From Megascapheus bottae (taxonomy: Eukaryota; Chordata; Mammalia; Rodentia; Geomyidae): 64,000 bases of DNA. Shown one piece after another: positions 11,701 to 24,389 of the stretch (its first letter is position 1; every line of letters starts with the position of its first letter). Below the pieces are notes generated by a model that was given only the letters and a program-made list of their open reading frames with translations, was not told where the DNA came from and searched no databases. The translations under genes and the position numbers were made by a program. The stretch covers positions 49,237,858 through 49,301,857 of the forward strand of contig JANJXV010000004.1 in the NCBI GenBank assembly GCA_024803745.1. The letters are read 5' to 3'.

Positions 11701-12689
11701 ATTCTTATTTTTATCACTTTGAAAGAATAGCATAAAGAATTGTTACTTGTATAAGCCTCTTTAGATATTAATTCATCATGTAAAATAAAAAAGAAGACAT
11801 GTCTGATAAAAATGACTTCATTGTTCTTTCAAATTGATTAGTTATTTAAATCTTGGTCTGAATTGGATACTTCTTTAGCTCTTAACTCATCTCTGTTATG
11901 TACTGTCAGGAAGATAATTATCATAAATATGTCAAAGCTATCTACCTTCTAGTGTTCTCTTTTCTTTTTCTCTTTGAGGGCAACAAAGACATTCTCAGCT
12001 AGTACAATATCTTATAGTTCACACTTGTTAGTTTGAAGCAATAAAACAACATCCCTATAATGAATACTAAGCTGTATTTCATTGCTCACAAATCTAAAAG
12101 AGCATCAGAATATTTTCTATTGTATAAAATATTCCCTCCCTTACTTAACAATCTTATGTTTGACATTATATAATTTTTAAATTTTCTTACTTTACTATTT
12201 TTATCTAAGAATACTAAAGCTAATCGGATATTCTTAAATTGAACATAAACTTAATATATGAAAGAAATGAACTATTCACCTTAATGTCTATTCAACTTTA
12301 ATCAAATGTCACATTAATATTCTTTCTCATCTCAGGCTTGTAAAACTCACTTTTGTTCTATTTATGGTCATCACGGTTTTCTGGCTTGTTTTTTTTTTTT
12401 TAATAAGGGGAAGAGTTTGTAATATGTTTTTTCCCAGTCACTCACAGGTCAGATCCTCATGTAGAAAAATCTCCTTCTGTTTAGCAGTTCACAGTTGCTT
12501 TATATTCCTGGATTCTGAAAAAGAAACTCTTATATATTCATGTTTATTTTCATGTTTCATTTCAGGGAATATGTGGTCTTAATAAAAACTATAAGGGTAG
12601 AAAATTATGGCAGTTTTTAATATTAAACTATCAATGAAATTGTTGTTATTGCAGGAAATCCTTAAGCCAAAAGACACTAATTGGTGCTA
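8753..12689. other. Mostly unique AT-rich sequence
   Basis: No IDL-Geo, B1-Geo or L1 copies were recognised. A weak ID-like remnant is listed separately at 9575. A stretch around 9195-9300 may be an ancient MIR/L2 relic. 11475-11498 holds a few ATTCT units. Confidence 0.35.
9575..9648 (-). mobile_element. Weak ID-like SINE remnant
   Basis: CCAGTACTGGATAAAACCTA ... TGCTCAGCAAGCCCTCC ... CCACTCAGCATTTT follows the complement of an ID element (tRNA-Ala-derived), in which 'GTGCTGGGGATTGAACCC...GCTAGGCAAGCGCTCTACCACTGAGC' is usual. Strongly diverged. Confidence 0.4.
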
Positions 12690-13335
12690 GATGGTTGGCA
12701 AAAATACTTGAAAATTATCTATGATATGTTAATTTAAGCAAATTACAAAATGGCAGTGCCTTTGGCTTGTGATACCTTTTTATTAGTACACGTTAGTTGT
12801 GCAAGAATGAATACATTACATTTCTACACCTGCTGCAATGTACCCCAGCAACCATATCCCTTGTATCCCAGACCACTCCTCCTCTCTCCCTCATTCTTAG
12901 AAATTCAACCCTGTTCTATTATATATGTACATATACACATACATAAATATACATATATATAGAGAGAGAGAGACTCACATTTTCCCACATTCAATTTACC
13001 TTCACCTTTGTTACATTTTTGTCATTCATTTTTAATGTATATTAATAGTGCCCAGGGCATTTATCAATGTATTTCATACATGCATATATTACATTTAATC
13101 AAAATAACCGCTTCATTTCTCTTTCCTTCATGTGCCCCAGGGAATACACCAAATTTTTTACATAATTTACATATACAGCTTAGGTTATTTCAATAGTATT
13201 CAGTTTCTATCAATTCTCTATCATTCCCCTCACTCCCTTTCATCCTTCTGAACCATTCCTTCCTAATCACTATGTTGTACGAATAGAAAGATAATATACA
13301 TATGTGTTTATATATGATTCATCTTTTAAAGAATT
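12690..13335 (-). mobile_element. Old rodent L1 3'-end relic
   Basis: Plus-strand features TAGTACACGTTAGTTGTGCA, TTTCATACATGCATATATTA followed by 'catttaatcaaaataaccgc', and a pyrimidine-rich CCCCTCACTCCC resemble the complement of old rodent L1 3' UTRs. It contains an (AG)n/(TA)n patch at 12940-12975. No coding part is recognisable. Confidence 0.5.
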
Positions 13336-15559
13336 AAAGCAACTAAGAGGAGAGTCCTAGGAAACTTCATCATTATTATAGTTGGCATTAGCAGTGATGC
13401 TTAATAAATCTGTCCAAGTTTAATCACTACAGAAAGGATAATGGTGCTTCAGTGTAAGTATTGTTGATAGCAGAATACTCAAATAACTTTATCCTATTAT
13501 CTGTGATTTCATAATATTTCAATATTTTATGCATTAAAGGAAAAATAGGATTATTCCAAGAACTAAAACTTTTTCAGGTTTTTTTCAAAACCCCTCTATT
13601 TTACATGACTGAAATGTTTTAAATCATCTTTCTGGGAAATCATCTTTCTTTGCATCACTAGGCTAAGTGATGAATTTTCCCAACCTAACAAGTTACAATG
13701 TTTGAGTCTTACCATTATGCCATCTTTAAGTTTCAGAATTTTAGTAAGTTGCTTCTATGGGAAAAGTAAGAAGGTATAAATCATTAGATAGTAACAGTAT
13801 GTGTGTCACTGAAAAGGTCTAGAATTATTTTCTTCTTCTGAAATAGAGAATGAATCTTTATTCCATGTAATTTAATGGGACAATTTTGATCTCAGAAAGC
13901 CAAGAAATTATCGTGCATTTTTTGAATTTGATTTTTTCCTGTAAAATGCAGAACTAAACCAACTAAAGCAATAACTAATATTTGTTAATGGGTATTGACA
14001 CTAGAGATATACTTTGCTTTCTTAAGTTGAGAGTGAATGTCAGGAAATAGCTTTATATTATATATTATTATTTTGAATGTACTCATAACTATTTTCTGTG
14101 TAGGTAAAGGCAAATGACTTTATTGTCACAATGATCTATCATTTTACTTACAAGAAATAGAGGAAAATAAAAGTGCAAATGATTGTTTTTAATTTGATGA
14201 ATTCTTTAATTTGGTTCTAGGAAAAATGCTTTCTTCCTTATCCTACATTTTTGTTCAATAGACTATATGTAATATGATATTTAGAATTAAAAATTTTAAA
14301 TTTATAAATGCTACACATTTTTAGCAATTCTCCATGTAAATTTCTGCTTCAAAATCAGAGCACATTAATGTATTACTTTAAAAAGATAATCAACATTTTC
14401 ATTATGTAATCAGTAAATATTTTGTATGTAATAGTAAAATAAAAATAATGTCTAGAATATGGTACCATACTGTGGATTGACAATAGCTAAAGATTAATGT
14501 CAAGAATACATATTTTAAAGAAAACTAGCCCAGGGAGAAGATACAGAAAACACAAAGGAGAAAACAAACCCAAGTGTTTGACATATTTAGGACAAGGTAT
14601 TTTTTGATGGATCATCATCATAGCTTGTTCGCTGACCTAAAGAGTACCTTGTATCAATCAGGAAGGAAGTTTCCTGAGTAAAGTTTCATTTACAACATTT
14701 CTCCCCAGAAGTCTGTCAATGGCAACAAAAACTTTGATTTATCCACAGGACATTATTGTCTAGTCCAACATTATTTTCCCTGTCCAAAACATTTATGTGG
14801 TGTTTTTGAAAATACAAATTGAAAATTGAAATAGATATTTGAATGCATTGGGGTTAGTGTGAGTATATATCCTCTACAGTTGTATTCTACTGGCAAACAT
14901 TGTTGGTCTCAGAAATTCAGTGATTACATGTATATAAAACATACATACTACATTCTTATTATTAAAGTACATACATATTGTTAGGTGATTACATATACAT
15001 AAATTATTTAAGAGTCTGTTTTCTGTTTCAAGACAGATATCTTATGTTTCACAGTAGATCTGATCCTAACTGATTATTTGAGGCAATGATGAAATTATTG
15101 AATCAACAGTACCTTTCCATAGTAAGCATTTAGTTTTGCACACAATTTATGAAAAAAAATATTTGCTTACATGACCATTTTGATGCCACATGAATAGCAA
15201 ACAAAATTATGTTTCTAAACATTGTCAAGTTGTCTGCGATACAAAATGATTCAAATTAAAACTGCAAGATATCAGTAAAATACCACCCTGTTTAACTAAT
15301 GAAAGCATACAAATATTATATTCAATAGATGTGATTTCAAAACTTTTCATGTTTAAAATTACCCAAATTCATACCTGTAAAATTCATCTATAAGATATTT
15401 TGAAAGGAAATGTAATAACTATTAAAAATGTTGATGTTTATGAAAGCATTTATTTATTTTTTCATTTAATTACATTGACTCTCTTTAAATGTTGCAAATA
15501 AAGAATTAGGGTTTACCTTCCTGTAGTCAAGAGTTTATATATCAATATTAGCCCAGGTA
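13336..15559. other. Unique AT-rich sequence
   Basis: Repeat-free to the eye. A short direct duplication, AAATCATCTTTCT, occurs twice around 13621-13650. No open frame of note. Confidence 0.35.
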
Positions 15560-16440
15560 GTTCTGAAGGAGGAGCCTTTTTCTTGTTGTTTGTTGTGCCC
15601 CTTTAATTTACACTCGGAAAGCCGGAATTGCATCTATTATACATGATCTGACCAGAAAAGAAAACATCTGCACTGATTTTATTTCTGATTCCATTTCCTG
15701 CTTTGCATTAGATCCAACATAAACCTTTTTTACACAAAACATCAAAAGTGCTTATTTTCACCATTAAAGTTTAAAAGAAATAAAGCATTCTCAGAATGAT
15801 AACTGATCAGATTTCTAACAAGCAGTCTCTGTTTATTTTATCTACCTGAAATATTTGCATCTCCAGATTAAGTAGGTTTGCTAATCAGTTTACAGCACCA
15901 ATGAAGCTGTAGTTCCTTAAATATTTATACAGTCTTAATGTACATCATGCTGGTTTTATTAATTTTAACCCCAAAGCCTCTTCTACCAATTACTACTTAA
16001 TGACTATTTTGCTTTTTCTCTTGATAGCCTTTGTTCTTTGTTACAATAGGAAAGAAAAGGGGGTTGGAGCAAAAGCATAATGCTTCAAACCAGATAGCTA
16101 TGCAAAAATTCTGCTCTCAATGTCTCTCCATGGAAAACTGAACTCCTCTGACTCACCTGGCAATTGTTAGTAAACTTGCCTGTTTAGATTTGGTTCAATC
16201 CAATTCATATACTTGTCTTTTGTTTTCAGAAGGTAAAACAGCAGTAAAATACATTTTTGTTGGATGGGTTGATTTTAGGTTGGTGTCACTTGATACAAGC
16301 CCATCAATATCATTGGTATTTCCCCTAACATCAGTCAAAGCAAACATTCCTCTCACAAGCTTAATGCAGCCAAAAGAATTTAAACTGTTACTTGTATGAA
16401 ACATACTTGCTATTTTATTTTAAAGCTGTTTGTGAAAAAT
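15560..16440. promoter_or_regulatory. Candidate conserved non-coding block
   Basis: Repeat-free, less AT-extreme than its flanks, and retaining CpGs (ACTCGGAAAGCCGG). Homeodomain-type TAAT cores are frequent. Parts near 15600-15720, 15840-16010 and 16180-16400 look information-dense. 16190-16404 is open on both strands, but there is no recognisable protein, although TTTTGTTTTCAG at about 16221 resembles an acceptor. A regulatory role is inference; conservation was not measured. Confidence 0.25.
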
Positions 16441-18553
16441 ATATATTACAGGACTAAGTATTGTTTTCCCTTTCTAATATCTGCCTTAAATAAGTTTGTA
16501 GCCTGTGAAATTACACATGATATATGACTATATATTTGTATACATGTATATATGACTATATATGTATAGAAATGAAGTATCTATTTTAATGCTTTAATTT
16601 TATCGGAAATAGTGTCTTTAACGCTAATTATATTTTTGCTTAAATAATTATTGACCTAGATAATTGCAAAGTAATTCATTTACTGCAGATAAGAATCTAC
16701 TTGTGATTGTATTTAGCATAGAGTAATATATTTTTCTATTTTAGACATTGAGAATTGAATTTTGTTTGTTATATAGCATATATTAAAATAATGTTATTTA
16801 ATATATCTACCATATTTTATACATATATTTATAATAAATAATACATATGTATGTATTTATAATATTTAAGTGGTATATACACATCCGGCTATTTGTGCTT
16901 TTTGGTTGGTCTATCATTTATTTGTTCATTACATGTCCATGCATATTTAAAGGCATTAGAATATTCAAGTGAACACTGAAATCAGCACTTTGGAAAAGGA
17001 AGAGTTACAAGTGAGCTTGTTTTTTTTTTAAAGCTTGATCAGTGCTTACTTTTGTTCCTTCCAGGAAATTTATTGTTGGTATAGCAATATAAATTAGCTA
17101 CTTCTAAGAATAGTTAGCATTTTGTATTTTGTTCTTTGTAATGCCTTGATTTCTAACAAAATATTTTTTGCTTTCTCGAGTTTGGATTTTTAATTTTACT
17201 AGCGTAAAAATAAGCTTTTAAATTATGCCTAACACCATCAATAGGCCTAATATTTAAGCCCACAAATTCTAAAATTCTCAGTTTTTATTTCATTTTATTT
17301 CTTACAATAAAGGAAAATAATCACCGAATGTTACTCTTAACACATATTGCTTCCAACACAAAAAACTTCACATATAATTTTGAAATATAAATGCTATAAA
17401 ATATGTATATTTGTGTCTGACAAAATGTATATCATTATAATATTTGCTGCTTATATTATTGAATCCATAAGTATCTTTCAGGTATTTATTGAGTTTATGA
17501 TCCTCTTGCAAGAATTTGTACATGACATTTTTCTCATATGCAAGTTTTACGTTTTCAAAGAAATTAATTTAGCCAACAGCAATCTGGATTTCTTTTGTGA
17601 CAAAATATTTAGACTCATTCTATGTCTAGCCCCAACTATTTTTTAAGCTCTTCTCCAGTTGTTGCTAGAAGGAAAAATAGAGGACTCATCTTTATGATCG
17701 TTTTCTTGTTTTGTAAGATTGGGGTATTTGTTCTTGTTTTATTTATGTACTGCTAAGACTTGGCATTTATTAGATAAGCACCCAATCATCTGAACCACAC
17801 CTTCCTTTTAAGAGGTCCACTTTTGAGAGAATAATCTTCAGTTTCTCCTTAAAACATACTTGTTTGAACATATTTGTTTGCTATAGAAAGCATATTGTTC
17901 TCATCTCTTACACAGATCATAAGCATCCTGTCTCCAGTCAAACCCCAAACTCTGTAGGAATCTTCTGTGACTACTTTGAGTTCATAGGTGGTCGAGAACG
18001 TCCCACTGTCTGTCCTGACTTCCCATTCCTACCAGGGATATTGTGATGAACGTTGCTGTGTTCTGTCCAAGAGGAGACTGAGCCCCAGAGGTTTGAAGTT
18101 CACCTAATATCATATGTATAAAGATATTTAATATGTTTTTCGAGTGAAGCAAGACAGACTCAGCTGGGTAATAAGCTCACAGTTATTCCATTACTATTCT
18201 CCAAAACAGTGCGTGTCTAGGTGTAGTAACCGCAGAGAGAGTAGGAAGATTTGATGGTAGCATTTGAATGGGGTAGTTCAACACATCCTGAAAAAAAATC
18301 CAGTCCCATTTCTCAGCCAATGAAGATTATTTTTTCTAATAGCTGACCCTTCCCCAGGACCAATTAATGTAGCATTTGTTGAGGTCTGCATCTTACCTAT
18401 ATCAAACAATAGCTGGCCATGTTCACTTGAAGTTTATTTAAAATACCTACTTTAGCACATTTCCTTTAACTGAAACATGAAATTCAATCTACTTTTCTTT
18501 TTCCATTATCTAACTTTGTCTTCTGAGAAGAAGGAATAGAAAACCAAGATTCT
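16441..18553. other. Unique AT-rich sequence with TA-rich patches
   Basis: TA-rich patches lie at 16515-16570 and 16780-16865. 17720-17805 has a weak ID-like pattern (TTGGGGTATTTG ... ATAAGCACCCAATCATCTGA, reverse orientation). No gene was recognised; the 99-codon frame at 17347-17646 is low-complexity hydrophobic and is taken as chance. Confidence 0.35.
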
Positions 18554-18820
18554 GATTGTTGTCTCATTTCTTTTGCTGTCCCTTGGTTATCTCATATGGT
18601 TACAGTATTTTACCTTGTTATGTGATATGTTGTATGTAAGTTCACTTGGTTATTTGAAATAGGATAGGGAAGGTGGGAAAACAAGATAAAGGGTTGGGGT
18701 GGGGTAGGGAAATGGGGACAAAGACATAAGAAAGGACATCATTGTTTGTGAAGTAATGCACCTTCTGTCTGGTGAATATAATGTAAGCTTTCTATTAATT
18801 ACAATAAAACTATCTAAAAA
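18554..18820 (+). mobile_element. 5'-truncated young L1 with target-site duplication
   Basis: L1 3' UTR only. It has TCCCTTGGTTATCTCATATG, a G-rich polypurine tract, GTAATGCACCTTCTGTCTGG, and a terminus ending CAATAAAACTATCTAAAAAA. It is flanked by AGAAAACCAAGATTCT (18538-18553) and AGAAAACCAAGGTTCT (18821-18836), a 16-bp duplication with one mismatch. Confidence 0.95.
18691..18709 (+). other. G-quadruplex motif in the L1 3' UTR
   Basis: GGGTTGGGGTGGGGTAGGG has four G-runs of at least three separated by one or two bases, a canonical quadruplex pattern. G-rich 3' UTR tracts are a known property of mammalian L1. Confidence 0.8.
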
Positions 18821-18895
18821 AGAAAACCAAGGTTCTTCTAGTCTTTTTGCTACAAAAATTAATGATTAGAGTGTAACAACTGTAAGGTTCGTATT

Positions 18896-18987
18896 TCTCT
18901 CTCTCCATATATATGTGTATATATATATACACACATATATATGTGCATATATATTATATCTTTATCTATATCTATATATACTGGAGT
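18896..18987. repeat. TC/TA-rich simple repeat
   Basis: A short (TC)n run is followed by interrupted (TA)n and TATG/TATC units, including the self-complementary stretch ATATATATACACACATATAT. Confidence 0.8.
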
Positions 18988-19084
18988 TCTGTGGTACACA
19001 GAGGACCTCATTGCTTGAACTTCCTTTCTCTTTATACATAGACATTTTGATAAAATATTCATAAGAAATTGTTTTTTGTACGGC

Positions 19085-19350
19085 TAAAGCAATTCTCCTG
19101 AGTGATTCTGGGAGTTTTTCAGTCAATGAGCTTCATTCTGCTCCAGCAGCATGGCCATGCTCCATAAATCAGACTAAAACCATTTTACACTGCTTTTAAA
19201 ATTACTGCTATCAACAAAACCCATGAGCCTCAATTACTTAATCTATGCAGATGTTGTTAACTGCATTAATTATTTAATTCGGACAATAAAACAGCAGTTG
19301 CATTCGCCTTAATACCGACAGACCATTCACACTGTTAATTTTTTGGAAGG
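19085..19350. promoter_or_regulatory. Candidate conserved non-coding element
   Basis: A repeat-free block dense in developmental-factor-like motifs: GCATTAATTATTTAATTCGG, ACAATAAAACAGCAG, CATTCGCCTTAATACCGACA. TAATTA/TTAAT homeodomain cores and ACAAT SOX-like cores sit beside retained CpGs in otherwise CpG-poor DNA. The look is that of a deeply conserved enhancer, but conservation is inferred, not tested. Confidence 0.35.
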
Positions 19351-22300
19351 CGAGGTAAGATTCTGACCACTAGATGGGAGTAGAGAACTTTTCAAGCTGG
19401 GCCTGGGATGAAAATGATAGTTTGCTAAACTTAGATGTGAGGTAATTCTAGGTTAGTGTCCTTACATTTCTAACCAAAGCTCTCTAACCAAAATGCCTTT
19501 TGTTAACTAGTGTAGGTTACATCAATATTGGATTGCTTTCTGCAACAACAAATTGATCTGGGGAAACTTCATTGCCAGTAAATCTATAATTTTTACAATG
19601 AACAACTACATCAAAACTTTTTTTCCCCCAGTCCCTTTATGAAACCATCTTTTCACATTACACACTAGGAACCATGAGTTAGATGAACAAAATAATTCAA
19701 TTAAAAATGGTTGTGTTTTCATTTTCATTTTAGCTAGAAATTAATGAAAGAGATTGCACCAGTAAGTTATTGTCTTCCTGATACTGAGAGTTAGCAAATT
19801 TACTTTATGTGGAATGTGGAGCTTCTCTAAGTTAGACATATGCATGAAAAAAGATGAATTTTTTTTTTTACTAGGTGAGCTATGACAGTGAAGTTTGGCC
19901 GGTCAAAGAAATTATAATTGGGTCTAATTAGCACTCTTGGAGATGCTATTTTTTTTTTCAACCAGCATCAAAATCACACAAAAAGATAGGTTAAATCTGT
20001 CTCAGAAAATAACAAATACAGACAAAATGCATGACTCTTTCAAATAAATATATATCTCAAGGTGCAGATTTATTTGGGAGAAAAGGAAAACATTTTTTTG
20101 ACTGCTGAAATAATACTTCGTTTTTAAATTGCAATATTCCTTCCCTAGAGAAACTGCCATTTCAATAGTCAGATTCATATTGGTTGGAGTCATGAATTAG
20201 TGGCAAAAGCCAAAAGCATTAAGACTTCTTTTTTTAAGAATCATTAGAAGCCTCTGATGCTGCATGGGACAAGCCACACATGTGAGCTGAACACAGAACT
20301 GATTTTCTTTGTTTGCTGCAGTTGAAATTGAAAAAAAAAAAACCAATCTGGTTTCAGATTCTGCTATGAAGTCAATTGTTTACATTTTAATTTAAAATTC
20401 ATGGTCATATCGTCAAATAAACTGAGAGTTACTTTTATCTTTTGTGCACTCTGCCTCTACTTTTTAAAAAAATAAAAATTTCAATAGAAAAATTTGCAAC
20501 GTCGGAATAGATAGATCAACAGAAGACATTCTTTTAGGTTTAATATCTCCATTATGACACAAGTAACCTCATTTGAATAAGGGATCACTTGTGAAATAGC
20601 TTGTATTGCTTTATTTCCAACACTTTAATGTAGATTTCATAATACAACTTGCTTCCAATATTGCCTTTTTGATTGGAGAAATTTTTCACCAATTTATTCT
20701 CTAAGAACTCTTTGATTCTTTAATCACAATTTCAACCTTTAAATCTCATGGAACTGTTTTCATTTTAGTTAAGCTAAACCTGCCAAGCAATTGCATTTGT
20801 GAAATGTTCATTTTTTTACTAAAATTTTAATACCTTTCTCAAACTAAATATTCTCATTTTCATCTGAAGAGTAATGATGAAGAAAATGTAGGAACTTATT
20901 TTATGACAATTGTCACAATTAAAAATATAGTAATTATAAAATATGCCTTTTATTCTCTTAAGTTGTAACAATATGACTACCGAATGATGAGTAAGACAAA
21001 GTTGTCATTTTAGGTGAGAAAAGCAATTCCAAAGGAGTTTGAACTAAATTTAAATGTCCTCAGGATTTTACATCAAAAAGCGAATTATATAGCAATGTTT
21101 TACAATAAAATCAACACTCTAATTCTTTAATATATTTTAAGGGAAATATTCATATTTACCTAATAGATGTAAAGTATCTATTAAATCAATTTAAACTCGA
21201 AAAAACTGCCAAATTGTAATGTATAATTGTATAAGGCTTAAGAGCCTTAAATGATTCATAAAAACAAATATAATGTTTTGTTTCAGAAAATTCAAAACCT
21301 AAATTCAGTTTAAAGATAGCCTAGGTTTAGTTTCATTGTTTAAATAAACATGGCCACACAATTGCTGGAGAGAATATTAGCTAATAAAATACATATCAGT
21401 AAAAACAAAACCACAAAGTGGAAGAATGCTATTAAATGCTAATGAAGTCCTTTAAATCCTTTATTTTAACAAAAATGCAAATAATTTTTCTGTGTAGTTA
21501 CATTTGCATAAAATTTCCAACTATACCATTCTAACCTGGTAATTTAAATTGGTTATTAAGTTACTAGTAAATAATAAACTTACCCATATTTTTGTAATAT
21601 TTTAAAGCAATTTAAAAGAAATGCAGGCTCTGTGTAGGGAATCATTAATTATATTCTGCATTGCTACATATTTTAATATAATATAAAGAATCTTAAGTAG
21701 TTCAAATTTTTTTTCATCAGCTGGTAGCAACAGTTTTGGATGCTTGCTCAAAAATTTTAATTTGCAATTAATTAATTTTATTTTTAGTTCTTGATTACAA
21801 ATATCAATAAGGAAAATAGATACATTTGAAACAAATGGGTATTTACAGAATACTTTCACAAGTTTTGTAATATCTTTCATCCTTTTTATTTACATAATAA
21901 TTAAGCTGTCTTCAGAGAAACAGGTCAAACACCCCTCAATAATTCTAATCTGATACTGTACAGCTAATAATAAAATCTACAGAAAATACCAAATTGAGCT
22001 TTTCAAAAAAATACTGAAGTTACACATGATTTTATCTAGTTTTTATTGTTTTCAAGGTTTCTATTGGGGGGAAATAAAAATATGCCAAAACCATAGAAAG
22101 TAATTTCTTTGTTGCCTAGGTTAAGAAAAACAGAGAAATGGAACTAAGTTGAATATGTATGTTCCAAAACAGAGACTTGAAATAAAACCTGTCAAATGTC
22201 TTCTCACATTTTACTTGCATTCTGTCCTTTGCATGTTAAGGTATGGCCGCCTCAGAAATGGAGCAAGCAATGTAGCCTCAGGAATGTAATGTGATCACCT

Positions 22301-24230
22301 GCTGAATTCTTGAACCGAGGAAGCCCTCAGTTTCTCCATCAATGAAAAAGATTACACACATGCCCTCTCTCTGTTACTTTTTATTTATTTATTTTAAATC
22401 ACAGAAACCCTACTGAAATTAGTTACACACAAAAAAATTTGATAATAGGCAAGAAAATGCTGGAAGGAAAGACAACATGACATCAAAGAAAATTGCTTTC
22501 TAAGGAAGGAGCTATTATAAGCTGGCATGATGTTGGCATAACAAGCGGTATGTTTGGGATATCTGACTGTCTCCATCCCAACCTGGAGGACTAAAGGGTC
22601 CCTTCATGTTGACAATTAATATTACCTGAGGATTATGCAACTTCAACAACTAAAATAGCTTAATTACTACACAAATTTCCGTGAAAGATTCCAATAAACC
22701 TGTTTATTTTCAGCGAAGCTAATGAGCAAACCATGTGTATTAAGAAGATATATAACAGACTTTCTTTTTTACTTCTGATGCTATCTGTTATTTCAGAATG
22801 CATTGCATTTTATATTTTCTGTTTAACTGTTCATTGAAAATATATATGTATGTGTGTATAATTAATTATATTTAGGAACATGTATTTGTATGTATTTCCA
22901 AACTGCCCCATTAGGCTTCCTGTTCTCACGTTTTTCAAGCTGCACATTTATATAAATTTTTATCTTTTAAAGTAGAGTAAATGAACTGAAATATGCACCT
23001 GTTATTATGCTGGAATTGACAACTTCAAGTAATGTATACATCAAATGAACATCGATTATAAAAGTTCATAAAGGAACTTTGTGGGTGTGTACATGTAGCC
23101 ATTTTAACAAAACCAATCAACATGCATTCTCATGTTATAGTCTGTTAAATGATCAGTATGTGCTGAGACTATTCCTTGCTTTTAAAACTCAATATAGAGC
23201 TAGTTTTTTGAAGCTCTGGAACTTAAATAAGCAAACAAATATTAAATATTTCACTGGATATTTAAATCACATCTATCATGTTTCACAGAGGAAAAAAGTC
23301 TCATTCAAATTACACAGAGCTTCTGTGAATCACAACATGGAATGCATTAAAAAAAATCAGAGAGACGGAGGTGCAATAAAACCGTGGCTTTCAGCATTTC
23401 CAAAGAGAGAAGAACAAGCTTTTCTAAACAAGATTATTTGATTTGGGAATTTTCCAGCTTGCTTAACATAAACTACATTTTAATTCCAGAATAATCAGCC
23501 AGAGGGAATGTTTTTATAGTCAACACATAAGGTTTGAAATATTTGGACTTCCTGCAACTACAGGTTCAAATCCCAGTAGTACTCCATTCTTCGGTGGTGG
23601 CTGAGTTAAGTACCAAGCACGTGCACATACATGTGTGAGGGGATTTTGTACAGATGAATCGTCCAAAATGAGAGCATTGCTTGCACCGTGTGAAGATCCC
23701 AGTGCAATTTTCCTAAGAACAGAGTGTGAAGCTCATGAATGACTGAAGCTTCTGGGAACCTTGCCAAAAACCTAGGGCAACCGAGACTGTGGCTTTGCTC
23801 TAAAGGAGATTAAACTCCCTATTTAAAAGCTCCCAATTCTCCACCATTGTGAGGGTTACACTCATTACTTTTCCATGTTAGGTGGTGAGTGAATACACAT
23901 GCCTAAATGCAATATCTTAATTCTCTCCTTCGCTGTTAGCATTGAGTTTGTAGATTTGCCACAATCTATAGCATTCAAGGCTACTAGGCTGCAATAGCAC
24001 CCAGGAAACAATACTTCAAGGAAAATGTCTTATGGACTTGAGTGGGATTTGCAGAGACCAAAACTAAAATGAAATAAAGTGATCTGTACAAATTAGGTAA
24101 CTATTATCAAATTAATATTTCCTGTATAGTTTAAGCAATGAGATGAATTTCCCCATGAAATACTTAGTTACATGTTGTTGGAAATGGCCTAAGGTCTGTC
24201 CATATCATTATCAGTAACAAAGATTAAGTA
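19351..24230. other. Unique AT-rich sequence, repeat-poor
   Basis: Nearly 5 kb with no recognisable SINE or L1 copy. Oligo-A/T runs are common. 20330-20560 and 22220-22340 keep CpGs and higher complexity. Around 23555-23590, GGTTCAAATCCCAGTAGTAC resembles a SINE B box with its 3' flank and may be a short SINE remnant. No exons were recognised. Confidence 0.35.
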
Positions 24231-24245
24231 AGAGAATCCTAATAA

Positions 24246-24374
24246 GGGGAAAACAAGATGAGGGGTGGGGGTGGGAGACATGAGAAAGGGTATCAATGTA
24301 TGTGAAATAATGCACCTTCTATCTGGTGGATATAATGTAACCCTTCTATTAATTACAATAAAATATATGAAAAA
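24246..24374 (+). mobile_element. Very short young L1 tail with perfect target-site duplication
   Basis: Only the last ~130 bp of an L1: GGGGAAAACAAGATGAGG, a G-rich run, GTATCAATGTATGTGAAATA, CACCTTCTATCTGGTGGATA, and ATTACAATAAAATATATG plus an A-run. It is flanked by AGAGAATCCTAATAA at 24231-24245 and again at 24375-24389 (15/15 identical). The undiverged duplication implies a recent insertion. Confidence 0.96.
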
Positions 24375-24389
24375 AGAGAATCCTAATAA

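Noticed and set aside
16190..16404. Exon call from frames open on both strands and an acceptor-like TTTTCAG
   Set aside because: No donor at a matching position and no recognisable peptide; retained only as a possible conserved non-coding block.
17347..17646. 99-codon Ile/Phe-rich frame as a membrane protein
   Set aside because: Composition follows the local AT bias; no start context, no domain, no splice support.
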